Shown: in pieces, positions 26,506-36,562 of the stretch | Numbering within the stretch: position 1 is the first letter of the stretch | Layout of the letters: each line of letters begins with the position of its first letter | From: an uncultured Fibrobacterota bacterium | Lineage (GTDB): Bacteria; Fibrobacterota; Fibrobacteria; Fibrobacterales; Fibrobacteraceae | Assembly (NCBI GenBank): GCA_903876665.1 | Contig: CAIRAY010000090.1 | Coordinates: forward strand, 1-64,000 | Reading direction: 5' to 3' | Length of the DNA stretch: 64,000 nt | Made by a program: the position numbers and the translations under genes | Notes under the pieces: model-generated | Databases searched by the model: none | The model's input: the letters and a program-made list of their open reading frames with translations, nothing else | What the model was told of the DNA's origin: nothing

Positions 26506-28794
26506 ATGGCCAAGCTCCCCCCCACAATCCGCGACCTTTGGATCCAAGCAAAGCCCATGCTAAAACCCGATCGGAACCAGGTCATCTGGACTCTGATTTT
26601 TGCTGCCCCCATCCTTTTTGGGCTGATCGCCATTGCCTCCACGGTTTTTTATCTGAACTCCCAGCTCCCTTCCCTAAAACAGCTGGAAGACATCAATCCT
26701 CGCTTAGTCACCCGCCTCTACGACAAGGACTCGAACCTCGTCCATGAATTTTTTGTGGAACGACGCATTTGGACCCCCATCGATTCCATTCCGCCTCTGG
26801 TCAAGAACGCAGTAATGGCCACGGAAGACCGGGAATTCTATGATCATTGGGGCCTTAACCCCTGGGCAATCCCCAGTGCGCTCATGCAGTCCGCTTTTAG
26901 CGGAAAAAAACTTCGTGGAGCATCCACCCTCACCCAGCAATTGGCCAAAATCCTATTCCTATCTCCGGAACGATCCATTGTCCGCAAGGCCAAAGAAGCC
27001 TTGACCGCCCTGCGCATTGAACAGACCTACACCAAAGAAGAAATTCTTGAATTCTACTTGAACCAAGTTTACCTTGGAGCTGGGGCTTACGGATTCCAGG
27101 CCGCAGGCCAGGTCTACTTTGGCAAGCCCCTGGATTCACTTTCGCTTCCCCAAGTCGCCGTGCTTGCAGGCATGCTCCAGCGCCCAGAAGGCTACCGCCC
27201 TGACAGGCATCCGGAAATTGCCCTGGAACGTCGCAATACTGTTTTATATGCCATGCTCGATGCAGGTTACATCGACCAAAAAACCTACCAGGCAGCCATC
27301 AAGACTCCGCTAGAAACCGTCGTTCAAAAAACCGACGGCCCTGCGGGCCCCTATTTTGTTGAAGAGGTTCGCAAATATTTAGAACGTAAATATGGTGAAA
27401 GCAGTTTGTATGCTGATGGTGTCGCTGTATACTCCACGCTTGACCAGGACATTCAGCGCTATGCGGATTCGGTGGCCGCCAAACAACTCCAGGTGGTGCG
27501 CCGTAAACTCAAATACCGGCATACCTGGATGCTGGGACTCATGAACAAGTATAAAATGCCTACCGATAGCGTGGTGGCCCACTTTGATTCCGTATATGCG
27601 CTCTTCACCCGCGACTACCTGAACAAAGATACAGCCGCCTTGGATTCCAACCGAAGATTCCCGGACTCCCTTCGCTACCATCGCGCAGAAGTCGGGGTAG
27701 TGCTCATTGAGAACGAACAAGGTGCAGTCCGCGCCATGATTGGTGGTTCCAATTTCAATCTCACCAAATTCAACCGGGCCATGCAATCCGTCCGTCAGCC
27801 GGGATCGAGCTTCAAGCCCTTCGTCTACGCAACCGCCATGGACAACGGCGCGAGCCCCTGCGACTCCGTCAATGACCAGCCCATTACCCTGCCGGACCCC
27901 ACCGACCCAACAGGCACCAAATTCTGGCGCCCCGCCAACTACGACGAGGACTTCCAGGGTATGATGACCTTGAGGAGAGCCCTCTATATGTCAAAGAATC
28001 TGCCCGCCATTCTCACAGGCATGAAATATGGACTGAACAATGTGGTGAGCTATGCGCGCAAGTTCGGGTTGAAGGCTCCCCTCGAAGCCGTGCCCTCCCT
28101 AGCCATCGGATCCATCGGCGCAACCCTGATGGAAATGACCAGCGGCTATACTGTATTCCCCAACGGAGGCACCCGCATTGAGCCCTATTTGATCGAAGCG
28201 ATGGTCGGCAAAAATGGGGATGTTATGGAGAAGAATTTGAAGGTAGAGCATGAAGTCATCAAAAAGCCCTCGGCTTACATTATGGTGAATATGCTACAGG
28301 ATGTCAACATTCGAGGAACCGCCGCGCGCGTTTGGGGCTCAGGGTTTATTCACCCTTCGGGAGGAAAAACCGGTACCACCAACAACTACACCGATGCCTG
28401 GTACATTGGCTTTACCAAGCAATACACCATGGGTATCTGGGTGGGCACGGACGCCAATCTTCCCATGGGGCCTGGCCACACTGGCGGCGAGGACGCCCTT
28501 CCCATTTGGATCAGCGTCATGAAAGAGCTGCACAAAAATTTGCCCTTGGAACAATTCCCCGTACCTGAAGGCGTAGTTTCTAGGGGCATTTGTGTGAGCA
28601 CCGGAAAAAATGCGGGTGATGTTTGCAGCGCAAAAGCCTCGTGCCTCTACAGCGCAGGTTACGCCCCAGAAGAAACTTGCGATGGAAACCACTTGGCCCC
28701 TAACAAAACCGGCACCAAAGACGCCACCATGTTCGGAAGCCCCGGGCAAGCAAGCCCGACCCAAAAGAAGCCAGACTCCAGGAAGACGTTCTAA
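26506..28794 (+). CDS. Penicillin-binding protein 1A, bifunctional peptidoglycan synthase
   Basis: A 762-residue class A PBP from ATG 26506 (an in-frame TTG at 26473 is less likely). After a cytoplasmic tail and one membrane helix (about 22-45) comes the GT51 glycosyltransferase domain, with E107 in ATEDREFYDHWG, then RGASTLTQQLAK and EILEFYLNQVYLGAGAYG. The transpeptidase domain shows SSFK (S434, K437), SKN in YMSKNLPA and KTG (K621). It should polymerise and cross-link peptidoglycan in the periplasm. Its C-terminal tail has four Cys residues and low-complexity sequence of unclear role. Confidence 0.95.
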   Translation: MAKLPPTIRDLWIQAKPMLKPDRNQVIWTLIFAAPILFGLIAIASTVFYLNSQLPSLKQLEDINPRLVTRLYDKDSNLVHEFFVERRIWTPIDSIPPLVKNAVMATEDREFYDHWGLNPWAIPSALMQSAFSGKKLRGASTLTQQLAKILFLSPERSIVRKAKEALTALRIEQTYTKEEILEFYLNQVYLGAGAYGFQAAGQVYFGKPLDSLSLPQVAVLAGMLQRPEGYRPDRHPEIALERRNTVLYAMLDAGYIDQKTYQAAIKTPLETVVQKTDGPAGPYFVEEVRKYLERKYGESSLYADGVAVYSTLDQDIQRYADSVAAKQLQVVRRKLKYRHTWMLGLMNKYKMPTDSVVAHFDSVYALFTRDYLNKDTAALDSNRRFPDSLRYHRAEVGVVLIENEQGAVRAMIGGSNFNLTKFNRAMQSVRQPGSSFKPFVYATAMDNGASPCDSVNDQPITLPDPTDPTGTKFWRPANYDEDFQGMMTLRRALYMSKNLPAILTGMKYGLNNVVSYARKFGLKAPLEAVPSLAIGSIGATLMEMTSGYTVFPNGGTRIEPYLIEAMVGKNGDVMEKNLKVEHEVIKKPSAYIMVNMLQDVNIRGTAARVWGSGFIHPSGGKTGTTNNYTDAWYIGFTKQYTMGIWVGTDANLPMGPGHTGGEDALPIWISVMKELHKNLPLEQFPVPEGVVSRGICVSTGKNAGDVCSAKASCLYSAGYAPEETCDGNHLAPNKTGTKDATMFGSPGQASPTQKKPDSRKTF

Positions 28795-28828
28795 GAACAG
28801 CCGGAAACCGCACTGAGTCACTAGATAT

Positions 28829-28863
28829 GAGTGATGAGTAATGAGTAAATACACTCATCACTC
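28829..28863. terminator. Perfect 11-bp hairpin between convergent genes
   Basis: GAGTGATGAGT (28829-28839) pairs fully with ACTCATCACTC (28853-28863) around a 13-base loop. It sits between the PBP1A gene and the pilus operon, which converge here. There is no clear T-run, so it is a probable, not certain, terminator. Confidence 0.5.
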
Positions 28864-28868
28864 ATCCA

Positions 28869-29759
28869 CTATTTCATCCCGTAGCTTTGACTGCGACCGG
28901 AGTTTTCCAGAGTGAGCGACATGGCGGTAATGGATGCGACGACCCAATCCCCGACGGGATCTCCAATGCGCAACATTCGCCGACTCCCTTCATAGTCCAC
29001 AGTAGCCAAACGACCGGCCACCAGCCCGACCAGACGGAGCTTGGGCGTAGGCGAAACTGGCTTGGGCGGTGGGGCTACAGTCGGCCTAGCAACGGGCTCG
29101 GGTTGATGCCCCAGCAAAGGGTTCCCACGGATGGTCCGTAAGGGTGGCGAGGAGTTTTTGCGCATCCAGGATTTGGCACGCGCAATCCACTCCGTCGCAT
29201 TCACCGTACCGGAATCCACCTTGGGCGTAGGCGCTAGGTGGCCAATTTGAAGTGAGGAAACGCGGAATACGCCTTTCGCATCCTGCTGATTGCTCCAGTG
29301 CATCTGTAAAATTTGCAGACCCGGATTCAGGGAATCCAGACTTGCAATCCAGGCCAGCAAAGAATCAAAGTCACCTGCTAAATCCATCTGGTCTTTACTG
29401 GAATAGCCCTTTGATGTGGGGATATTCTCTGTCATGTCATTAATCGTCAAGCCAGACTTTTCGGCAGACTTGCGTAAAGAGTCAAGGCCAATATTTTGGA
29501 CCGGTCTATCCTTCAGTTCTTTTTGAAAGACAACCAATATCTGAATCGCCCCATGCAAGGAATCAATGCGCGCCTCCAGCTGTGGACGACTGGCCTCGGC
29601 GGCATTTAAAGCAAGGAGCTCCGCCTCGATCGAGCGGATGGAAGCCAGCTGTGGACCACCAAAGAAAATCCAGCCGCAGGAAAGTACAACAACAGGGGTC
29701 AGTACTTTCGCCAAAGTCCAGCGGACGCGCAACCACACAGCGACAAGGCCACCCGTCAT
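28869..29759 (-). CDS. PilO-PilP-like (GspM-GspC-like) fusion protein
   Basis: A 296-residue protein. An N-terminal membrane helix (about 15-35) and a coiled coil (about 38-75) lead into a PilO-like ferredoxin fold (about 85-170: GLDSLRKSAEKSGL; GDFDSLLAWIASLDSLNP). A Pro-rich linker (about 220-240) follows, then a C-terminal domain (LRLVGLVAGRLATVDYEGSRRMLRIGDPVGDWVVASI) with the pattern of PilP/GspC homology regions. The last gene of the operon, it overlaps the PilM-N-like gene by 4 bases. PilP normally is a separate lipoprotein contacting the secretin; here its domain appears tethered to PilO. Confidence 0.75.
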   Translation of the reverse strand: MTGGLVAVWLRVRWTLAKVLTPVVVLSCGWIFFGGPQLASIRSIEAELLALNAAEASRPQLEARIDSLHGAIQILVVFQKELKDRPVQNIGLDSLRKSAEKSGLTINDMTENIPTSKGYSSKDQMDLAGDFDSLLAWIASLDSLNPGLQILQMHWSNQQDAKGVFRVSSLQIGHLAPTPKVDSGTVNATEWIARAKSWMRKNSSPPLRTIRGNPLLGHQPEPVARPTVAPPPKPVSPTPKLRLVGLVAGRLATVDYEGSRRMLRIGDPVGDWVVASITAMSLTLENSGRSQSYGMK

Positions 29760-30862
29760 TGGATCACCTCCAAGCGAAGCACAATCCGGTCACCGGAAAC
29801 CCGCCGATTGTCCATCCGCACCGAACGGACGGATGGCAACTTTTTGAGTGCAAGCATAAAGGCATCAGCAGCATCCCAACCCGCGACATTGGCCTGAATG
29901 CCCCACTTAAAGCCTGCAGGTGAAATTGCATCCAAATGAATTTGCTCCACACTGGATTTTTCGGGCAAACAGGAATACAAGGCATCCATCCAAGCCACAA
30001 GATTCAGGCGGGGCTGAGCGCCTGCCCCAATAGCATCCAAACGAAGTAGTTCAACTTGCAGGGAATCCATGAGCCGAGCTTCCAACTGTTGCTGAAAGCG
30101 TAGCGCGCCCGTAGAGGCTATTTCGGAATTTAGGTTTTCCTGGGCCCTACCCTTTTGCAACCAAAGCCCGCCAAGGATTATAGACACGACAACGAAAGAG
30201 AGCAGGGAATATTTCAGGATGGAACGAAGTGCTCCACGGGATTCAAATGCACGAAATTCAGGGTCGGTGCGTAAGTCGAAGGAATGGGACCATTCCCAGC
30301 GGACTATTTCACCAAGACCATCGTGGGCTGAGCGGGTTGGTGCGGAAAGCCACTCCCAGGCAGAAACCCCGGCAAGCGTGGGATCGTTTTCTAAAAATTT
30401 TGCAAGGTCCGCATTGCGCAGTGGGATGTCCTGGGGAAGGGTCTCGTTTCCCCAAAAGGCGAGGACACCATCCCGGTAAACCAGCCAGTGATATTGCCCG
30501 TGATAATCTGCAGTCCACACAAAACATCCACCGTGTTCCGAGGCATGTTTTTCGGCTTCACCCAGTATTTGGAATTCGGAAGGGAACAGAAAATCCACAC
30601 TCCGATAACCAGCTTGAGTCATTCCCAGAGGAGAGAATACGAGGAGTAAGCGATGACGAGTCCCCTCGGGACTATTGCGGAAGGACAACACATGCCAGCG
30701 CAAGCGGTCTCCCATGCGCGCGACAGAACTCGGCAAATGCTCCAACACCCAACAATCAACGGCCTCCTGGTCCATCAATTTTCCAAAAGGAGTCGCTATT
30801 TCGATGGTGAGGATTTGACATCCATCAACCCCGACAACGAGCGGATTTCGTTTTGTGAGCAT
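29756..30862 (-). CDS. PilM-PilN-like (GspL-like) assembly protein
   Basis: A 368-residue protein with a cytoplasmic N-terminal part (1-210) of degenerate actin-like character, a single membrane helix (about 218-238, LLSFVVVSIILGGLWL), then a coiled coil and a PilN-like periplasmic ferredoxin fold (SVEQIHLDAISPAGFKWGIQ; LKKLPSVRSVRMDNRRVSG). The order is the same as in GspL of type II secretion or a PilM-PilN fusion. It starts 3 bases after the secretin stop. It should form the inner-membrane platform linking ATPase and secretin. Overall family placement is by architecture, not by strong motifs. Confidence 0.7.
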   Translation of the reverse strand: MLTKRNPLVVGVDGCQILTIEIATPFGKLMDQEAVDCWVLEHLPSSVARMGDRLRWHVLSFRNSPEGTRHRLLLVFSPLGMTQAGYRSVDFLFPSEFQILGEAEKHASEHGGCFVWTADYHGQYHWLVYRDGVLAFWGNETLPQDIPLRNADLAKFLENDPTLAGVSAWEWLSAPTRSAHDGLGEIVRWEWSHSFDLRTDPEFRAFESRGALRSILKYSLLSFVVVSIILGGLWLQKGRAQENLNSEIASTGALRFQQQLEARLMDSLQVELLRLDAIGAGAQPRLNLVAWMDALYSCLPEKSSVEQIHLDAISPAGFKWGIQANVAGWDAADAFMLALKKLPSVRSVRMDNRRVSGDRIVLRLEVIQ

Positions 30863-30865
30863 GAA

Positions 30866-32929
30866 TTATTTGGCGGGAGAGGAAGAAGAGGAGGACAAAG
30901 GCTTCATCGAGGAGGAGGATTGGCCCCGGGAAGATCCTTTCGGTGGCGCGACTTCATCCAACATATCATTCATGGTCTTTCGTCCCTGCATTTCTTGGTA
31001 TTCCTTGCGGAAGTCGGTGGAAACGCCATTGGAAGGAATGACCCGGGGAGTAATATAGATGACCAGTTCCTTGGTGGTTTCGGCTTCGGTCTGGTAACTG
31101 AAAAGCCAGCCAATCCACGGGAGAGAGCCGAAGAAAGGAACTCCCTCACGAGTCTTGGATTTTGAAGAGCTGATTAAGCCACCCAGACGCACGGTCTGTC
31201 CATCACGAAGATTGACGGTTGTCCGGAGGGTTCGGGTGGAAGAATTTGGAGGCGCATCACTGGAAACCCGGCTTCCTGCCGTGGTAATTTCGGGAGCAAT
31301 ATCGATGGAGATTTCCCCTGCCTGGGTGACAGATGGGGTAATTTCGAGACGAATTCCATCATTATACGGAGTCCAATTTGAGGCCACAAAATTATCGGCG
31401 CTACGAACTTCGTTACGGGCAAACGAAGTGTTGGTGACGTTAATTGTCGCCTTGTTGCCATTGAGCGTTGAGATGCTTGGACGAGCCAAAACTTGGGCAC
31501 CGTTGCTACCCTCAGAATTTGCCAGTTCCACCTGCAATGCGAAAGGAACAAAGCTGACATCAAGACTATTATTGGCACCATTAAACGTTTTATGAATTCC
31601 ACCTGCGCTCAAAGATGCAAAGACTCCACCGAGGGATGAGCTTCCACTGGTGTCCGCGCCACTACGGCGGTTGGTAGACTTGAGTCCCAGGGCAAAGTCC
31701 TTCCCTCGGTTGAATTCGACAATGACGCATTCCAAAGCAATTTGCAAAGTGGGAACATCCACCAGGGTGAGAAACTGCCGAGCGCTCTGAATTTCGGACA
31801 TGGCCCCGGAAACGAGCAAGGCATTTTGTTCTTTGACATCCATAATCTGCAATCCGCCATCGAGCAAGGACTTGGGGATCAGCTTGAGCGCGTTTTCGGA
31901 TTTCAGGAACCGCAAGGGGTGAATCACGCTGGTGGAAAGCGCGGACCGGGCTCCCTTTTCGCCAACTAAAAGCGTTCCTTCCGGGGTGAGAACATAGGTG
32001 AAGCGACTGCCCTTCAAAATAGTGCTAAACACCTCATCAAAGGTGGCATTGGCGATCGTGGCGTTGACCACTTCCTTCGCCTCTCCGTAAAACACAATAT
32101 TTAACTTGGCCTGTTCGGCGATGTTACGCAAAACTTCCTGCAAATCCGCAGCTTCGAGGTTGATGGATACCCGGCCATCCTTCACTTCAATATCCATGGT
32201 CCCGGCAGTTGGCCTGCGACGTTGCATTCCCATGTCTTCTTTGATGCTGCCCGAAACGATAAGGAACCCGTTCTTTTGTCGAATCCGGAACCCATGAGCC
32301 TCCATGAGAGCCTTGAATCCATCCAAGGGAACCACATTCTTCCAGGAGCCGGTGACTGTGCCGGTCAAGTCGCTACCCGCCAATATTTTTAGGCCCGTTT
32401 TGTCCGAAAAATCCTTAATGAATTCCTTGATGTCGCGATTTTGAACGTCCAGGTCAATGCGTTGCAAGTTCATCTTCAAAATGTTGATGGTTTTTTCGGA
32501 GGCCTTGCGAATTCGCAGAATCCGTCCTTCGCGGAACACTTCAAGACCATTGGCCGAGCAAAGGGACTCTAAGCCCTCCAAAACCGGGATATCCTTCAAA
32601 TGCACAGTGGCTTTGCCCGAAACCTCTTTGTCCGCAAGAATGCTAATACCATAGGCAGCAGAAATGGTGCGGAACACTTCGGAAAGATCCGCATCGACAA
32701 AATCGATGGACATTTTGGTGGTATCGAGTGATTCTTCGTCAGCACCCAAAGTGCCTTGGTATTTTTGATTCTGCGGCTCCGTAGCGGATTGGCTACCGCT
32801 CCTGCGCTGAATCATGTCCTGAATGGACGGAGACTCCCCCACCACGGGAACAATGGGCGACTTTGGCGCAGCAGACACTCCGGCAAGTAGGACCGAAAAA
32901 ACAAGCAAAAATATTGGAAGCTTTCGCAT
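30866..32929 (-). CDS. Secretin (PilQ/GspD family)
   Basis: A 687-residue outer-membrane secretin with a signal peptide (ending GVSAA). It has several STN/N-domains (MSIDFVDADLSEVFRTISAAYGI repeat type at about 70-135, again about 250-320) and the secretin core from about 380. The core includes IALECVIVEFNRGKDFALGL, VLARPSISTLNGNKATINV and the C-terminal signature RTTVNLRDGQTVRLGGLISS plus VPFFGSLPWIGWLF. The tail is Ser-rich. It forms the outer-membrane gate for the pilus or secretion machine and lies 27 bases downstream of the ATPase gene. Confidence 0.93.
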   Translation of the reverse strand: MRKLPIFLLVFSVLLAGVSAAPKSPIVPVVGESPSIQDMIQRRSGSQSATEPQNQKYQGTLGADEESLDTTKMSIDFVDADLSEVFRTISAAYGISILADKEVSGKATVHLKDIPVLEGLESLCSANGLEVFREGRILRIRKASEKTINILKMNLQRIDLDVQNRDIKEFIKDFSDKTGLKILAGSDLTGTVTGSWKNVVPLDGFKALMEAHGFRIRQKNGFLIVSGSIKEDMGMQRRRPTAGTMDIEVKDGRVSINLEAADLQEVLRNIAEQAKLNIVFYGEAKEVVNATIANATFDEVFSTILKGSRFTYVLTPEGTLLVGEKGARSALSTSVIHPLRFLKSENALKLIPKSLLDGGLQIMDVKEQNALLVSGAMSEIQSARQFLTLVDVPTLQIALECVIVEFNRGKDFALGLKSTNRRSGADTSGSSSLGGVFASLSAGGIHKTFNGANNSLDVSFVPFALQVELANSEGSNGAQVLARPSISTLNGNKATINVTNTSFARNEVRSADNFVASNWTPYNDGIRLEITPSVTQAGEISIDIAPEITTAGSRVSSDAPPNSSTRTLRTTVNLRDGQTVRLGGLISSSKSKTREGVPFFGSLPWIGWLFSYQTEAETTKELVIYITPRVIPSNGVSTDFRKEYQEMQGRKTMNDMLDEVAPPKGSSRGQSSSSMKPLSSSSSSPAK

Positions 32930-32956
32930 AGGGGCGAAGATAGAATTTTTGGGAAG

Positions 32957-34393
32957 CTAAAAATGAAGCTCGCTGACGAGCACCCGCAAAACTTCGTCCG
33001 GTGAGGTCAATCCTTGTTTCAGCTTTTCTAGCCCATCCTGGAGGAGTGGCTCCATGCTCAGGCTCCGTCGCAGGTCCCCTTCGCTCACATTGGATAGAAT
33101 TTGATCGCGGACTTCGGGGGTAATGGCCAGCATTTCGAATACCGCCATGCGCCCACGGTAACCCGAGCCACCACAATGGCTGCAGCCTGCCGGGTGGGCC
33201 ACGCGCATGGGCAAACTGGGTAAAACCCGCAACTGCTCCACAGTTGGCTCGCCCCAGACGGCACATTGCTTGCAGAGCTTACGCACCAATCGTTGCGCCA
33301 TGATACACAACACGGCGTTTCCGATCAGGAAGGGCTCGATACCCAGATCCTTGAGGCGGGTGATGGCTCCCACGGAATCATTGGTATGCAAAGTGGAAAG
33401 CACCAAGTGACCGGTTTGGGCCGCCTGGACCGCAATACGGGCTGTTTCGCCATCACGGATTTCGCCTACCAGAATAACATCGGGATCCTGGCGCAGGATG
33501 GAGCGAAGGGCAGAGGCAAAGGTAAGGCCGGCCTTGTCGTTGATTTGGACCTGGGAGGCTCCGGGCAAGTCATATTCAATGGGATCTTCGATGGTGGTGA
33601 TATTGATATCATGAGTCAAAATATGCTGCAAACCCGCAAAAAGCGTAGACGATTTTCCACTGCCCGTCGGACCCGTCACGAAGATCATCCCCTGGGGACG
33701 TTTAAAGAAGTATTCCAGGCGCTCCCGCATGACCTCGGGCATTCCTAGGTTGTCCAGGCGCTGAAGAGTTGCGACTTGCCGCAAAAGACGCATCACGACT
33801 TTTTCCCCGAAACGGGTGGGCAGGGTGCTTACGCGGATGTCTACATCCGCGCCACGCCATTCCCAGCCAATTCGCCCATCCAGGGGAAGACGCTTTTCGG
33901 CGATATCCAGACTCGCCATCACCTTAATTCGACCCACCACCGCGCTCTTGAGCCACCCGGGCAAATTCAGGTGCAACCGGAGCATGCCGTCCTTGCGGAA
34001 ACGAATTTTGAGAGAATCTTCTTCGGGTTCCACATGGATGTCGGTGGCGAGCTGCCTGAGAGCCTCGTTGACCACCCCTTCGACCAGGCGAATTACGGGA
34101 CGCGCCTCCCAGGCTGCGTCACCCGCTTTGCCACGAAGCAGATCCTCGCTCAGGTCCGCGAGGGGATCATCCTCGGCAACTTGGGCCTGAACGAGCTTTT
34201 CACCGTTGGCCCGCCGGATTTCGTCTGGTTCTATGGATTCAAAAACAACAGGTCCACCGGCTTCGGCACGAACCAAACTGAGAAGAAGTTCGTCAGTTCT
34301 ATCCGAACAACCCATGCGCAACACGCCACCCTCGTCCCCAAGATTGAGAACACCATGTTTTCTACACCATTCGGGAGAGATCGGCATACTCAT
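32957..34393 (-). CDS. Type IV pilus/type II secretion assembly ATPase (PilB/GspE family)
   Basis: A 478-residue hexameric motor ATPase from ATG 34393 (a TTG at 34420 and an ATG at 34387 are alternatives). The N1-type domain is followed by the ATPase core: Walker A GPTGSGKSS (K247), the Asp box TTIEDPIEYDLP, Walker B ALRSILRQDPDVILVGEIRD and the His box TGHLVLSTLHTND. Two CxxC pairs (LCKQCA and GCSHCGGSGY) form the zinc site of PilB/GspE, distinguishing it from PilT. It heads the four-gene operon. Confidence 0.93.
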   Translation of the reverse strand: MSMPISPEWCRKHGVLNLGDEGGVLRMGCSDRTDELLLSLVRAEAGGPVVFESIEPDEIRRANGEKLVQAQVAEDDPLADLSEDLLRGKAGDAAWEARPVIRLVEGVVNEALRQLATDIHVEPEEDSLKIRFRKDGMLRLHLNLPGWLKSAVVGRIKVMASLDIAEKRLPLDGRIGWEWRGADVDIRVSTLPTRFGEKVVMRLLRQVATLQRLDNLGMPEVMRERLEYFFKRPQGMIFVTGPTGSGKSSTLFAGLQHILTHDINITTIEDPIEYDLPGASQVQINDKAGLTFASALRSILRQDPDVILVGEIRDGETARIAVQAAQTGHLVLSTLHTNDSVGAITRLKDLGIEPFLIGNAVLCIMAQRLVRKLCKQCAVWGEPTVEQLRVLPSLPMRVAHPAGCSHCGGSGYRGRMAVFEMLAITPEVRDQILSNVSEGDLRRSLSMEPLLQDGLEKLKQGLTSPDEVLRVLVSELHF

Positions 34394-34528
34394 AAAGATA
34401 GCAACTTCAGCCAAAGTCAATCACGCCCGTTGATCGAACGCTCAACGAATGCAATTCTCCAAACCATCCAAACCTGCCCACCCGAGATAGCTTTTGGATA
34501 GAAACTCACCCGAGCGGAGCTCCCTATT

Positions 34529-36562
34529 TTGCCTAATTACAAACAACTTTTCTTGTTCCTGATACTCCTCACGCTGACCCTGTACGCTCCCGCACAGGCG
34601 GGATCCTCCAACCAGAGACACATGGAAGCATTGGGCCGAGCCATGAATGCCATGGTCGTCTCGAACACCAAAATTTATGTGAATTGGAGACTCCTGTATA
34701 GCGACCCCAAAAATGTTGCATTCAACCTGTATCGTTCGACCAATGGCGCCACCCCGGAAAAACTGAATACAAATCCCATCTCCGCAACTACGGACTATTC
34801 CGACGCCTCGGTCACCGTTTCTGCCAATTCCTACACCTACACCACGAAACCCGTATCCAATGGAGCGGAAGGCATGGCCTCCGCGCCGGTCACCATTGGC
34901 AAGGCCTCCCCCATCCGCCAATATTTGCCCATTCCCCTAAAAACCCTGGGCGACCCTCTTTTCAAAACTCTGCATGTATATGTGGGAGATTTGGACGGCG
35001 ATGGAGAGCTCGACTATGTGGTTAAACGAATGAAGGGCGACACACTCTCCACCATCATGCTCGATGCCTACAAAAACAACGGAACCTTCCTTTGGCGCAT
35101 CGACCTTGGTCCCAATATTGAGAAGGGAAACAGCTCGGCCACCTCTCCCGTGCTCGTTTATGATTTCGACGGTGATGGGAAGGCGGAAGTCTTTGCAAAA
35201 ACCGGAGAAGGAACGAAATTTGGAAATGGTATTACCATCGGGGATACCAATAAAGATGGCAAAACCGATTACCGGGCCTCTGCATTTTGGATTTACAATG
35301 TCCTGTCTGGCCCAGAATTTGTCTCTGTAATCAACGGCCTTACCGGAGCCGAAATTTCCCGGGACAATTTCATGCCTCGGGGGAAGGATACGGGCACGGA
35401 CTTTGGAGATTCCTATGGACACCGCATGAATTTCATTTTTGTTACCGTTGCCTATTTGGATGGACTCCATCCCAGTATCGTCATGTCGCGCGGGCCAGGA
35501 GACTACATGAAGGTGCAAGCGTGGGACTTTGCAGCAAACAAACTTACTAAGCGCTGGGCTTGGAATAACTTGCATGGAGTTGGACTCCCTACCAATGTCG
35601 GATACGCCGATTTTCATGCCGTCCGCGCCTTGGACCTGGATGCCGATGGCAAAGATGAGATTTCCTGGGGCGGGTTTGCCCTGAACGATGATGGCAAAAT
35701 CCTTTATGGCACACTACTCGGCCATGGGGACCGTTTTCAAATTGCCGATATCGACCCGAATCGTCCAGGTTTTGAGACCTACGCCATCCAACAGAATAGC
35801 GCAGCCTTGCTGGGTGCGGTCCTCTACGACGCCCAAACAGGCGTGATATTCAAAAAATTCATGACCGCCTCGGTAATTGATGCCGCCCGGGGCGAAGCCA
35901 TGGATTTGGATCCGAGTTTTCCCGGCATGGAAGTGTGGTCCACCTTTGGCGGACTTCGAAGTGCACTGGGGGACAGCATCGCCCCACTTCCCAACACTCC
36001 CCCCCTGGGAATCTGGTGGGATGGCGACTTGCAACGCGAGATGCTTATGGGCATTGGCTCCACCGGCATGTCCCCGGGAATTGACAAATACAACCCCGTC
36101 ACAAAAACCGCCGGCCGGATCTTTTCCATGTATAGCTCGGGTGGGGCCTATTCTTCGACCATTACCTATGGAGGACGTCCACAATTGTACGGAGACTTAT
36201 TTGGAGACTGGCGGGAAGAAGTTGTAACGGAAAACTCCAGCGCAGACTCTTTAAGAATTTACACCACAACCATTCCTGCCCAACAGAGGATTCCATCCCT
36301 GATCCAGGACCCGTCCTATCGGAACTGCGTCAATGTCAAAGGATATTTACAGTCAACAAATCTCAGCTATTTTTTGGGAACAGGGATGAAGCTCGACAGT
36401 ATTCCCGGTTGGCAAGATGTCCTGGAGCCCGTGGGATTAATTGCCCCTCCAAAACAAATGCGCCCCGGAACCATTCAGGGAAACACCCACGAAGGATTCT
36501 GGAGCGCAAAGTCCAGGAACGGAAAAACCTTCCGCTTGAATGGAAAGGTTAGCGGCGACTGA
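34529..36562 (+). CDS. Rhamnogalacturonan lyase, PL11-like, secreted
   Basis: A 677-residue secreted protein beginning at TTG 34529 with GGAG 9 bases upstream. It has a signal peptide (ending APAQA), an N-terminal beta domain (NVAFNLYRSTNG), then an eight-bladed-propeller-like body with calcium-type loops such as VGDLDGDGELDYVVK, YDFDGDGKAEVFAKTGEGT, GDTNKDGKTDYRA and LDLDADGKDEISWGG. The end (WREEVVTENSSADSLRIYTTT; YLGTGM-like) matches YesW/YesX-type family 11 lyases that cleave the rhamnogalacturonan I backbone of pectin by beta-elimination. It ends overlapping the convergent alcohol dehydrogenase gene by 14 bases. Confidence 0.9.
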   Translation: MPNYKQLFLFLILLTLTLYAPAQAGSSNQRHMEALGRAMNAMVVSNTKIYVNWRLLYSDPKNVAFNLYRSTNGATPEKLNTNPISATTDYSDASVTVSANSYTYTTKPVSNGAEGMASAPVTIGKASPIRQYLPIPLKTLGDPLFKTLHVYVGDLDGDGELDYVVKRMKGDTLSTIMLDAYKNNGTFLWRIDLGPNIEKGNSSATSPVLVYDFDGDGKAEVFAKTGEGTKFGNGITIGDTNKDGKTDYRASAFWIYNVLSGPEFVSVINGLTGAEISRDNFMPRGKDTGTDFGDSYGHRMNFIFVTVAYLDGLHPSIVMSRGPGDYMKVQAWDFAANKLTKRWAWNNLHGVGLPTNVGYADFHAVRALDLDADGKDEISWGGFALNDDGKILYGTLLGHGDRFQIADIDPNRPGFETYAIQQNSAALLGAVLYDAQTGVIFKKFMTASVIDAARGEAMDLDPSFPGMEVWSTFGGLRSALGDSIAPLPNTPPLGIWWDGDLQREMLMGIGSTGMSPGIDKYNPVTKTAGRIFSMYSSGGAYSSTITYGGRPQLYGDLFGDWREEVVTENSSADSLRIYTTTIPAQQRIPSLIQDPSYRNCVNVKGYLQSTNLSYFLGTGMKLDSIPGWQDVLEPVGLIAPPKQMRPGTIQGNTHEGFWSAKSRNGKTFRLNGKVSGD

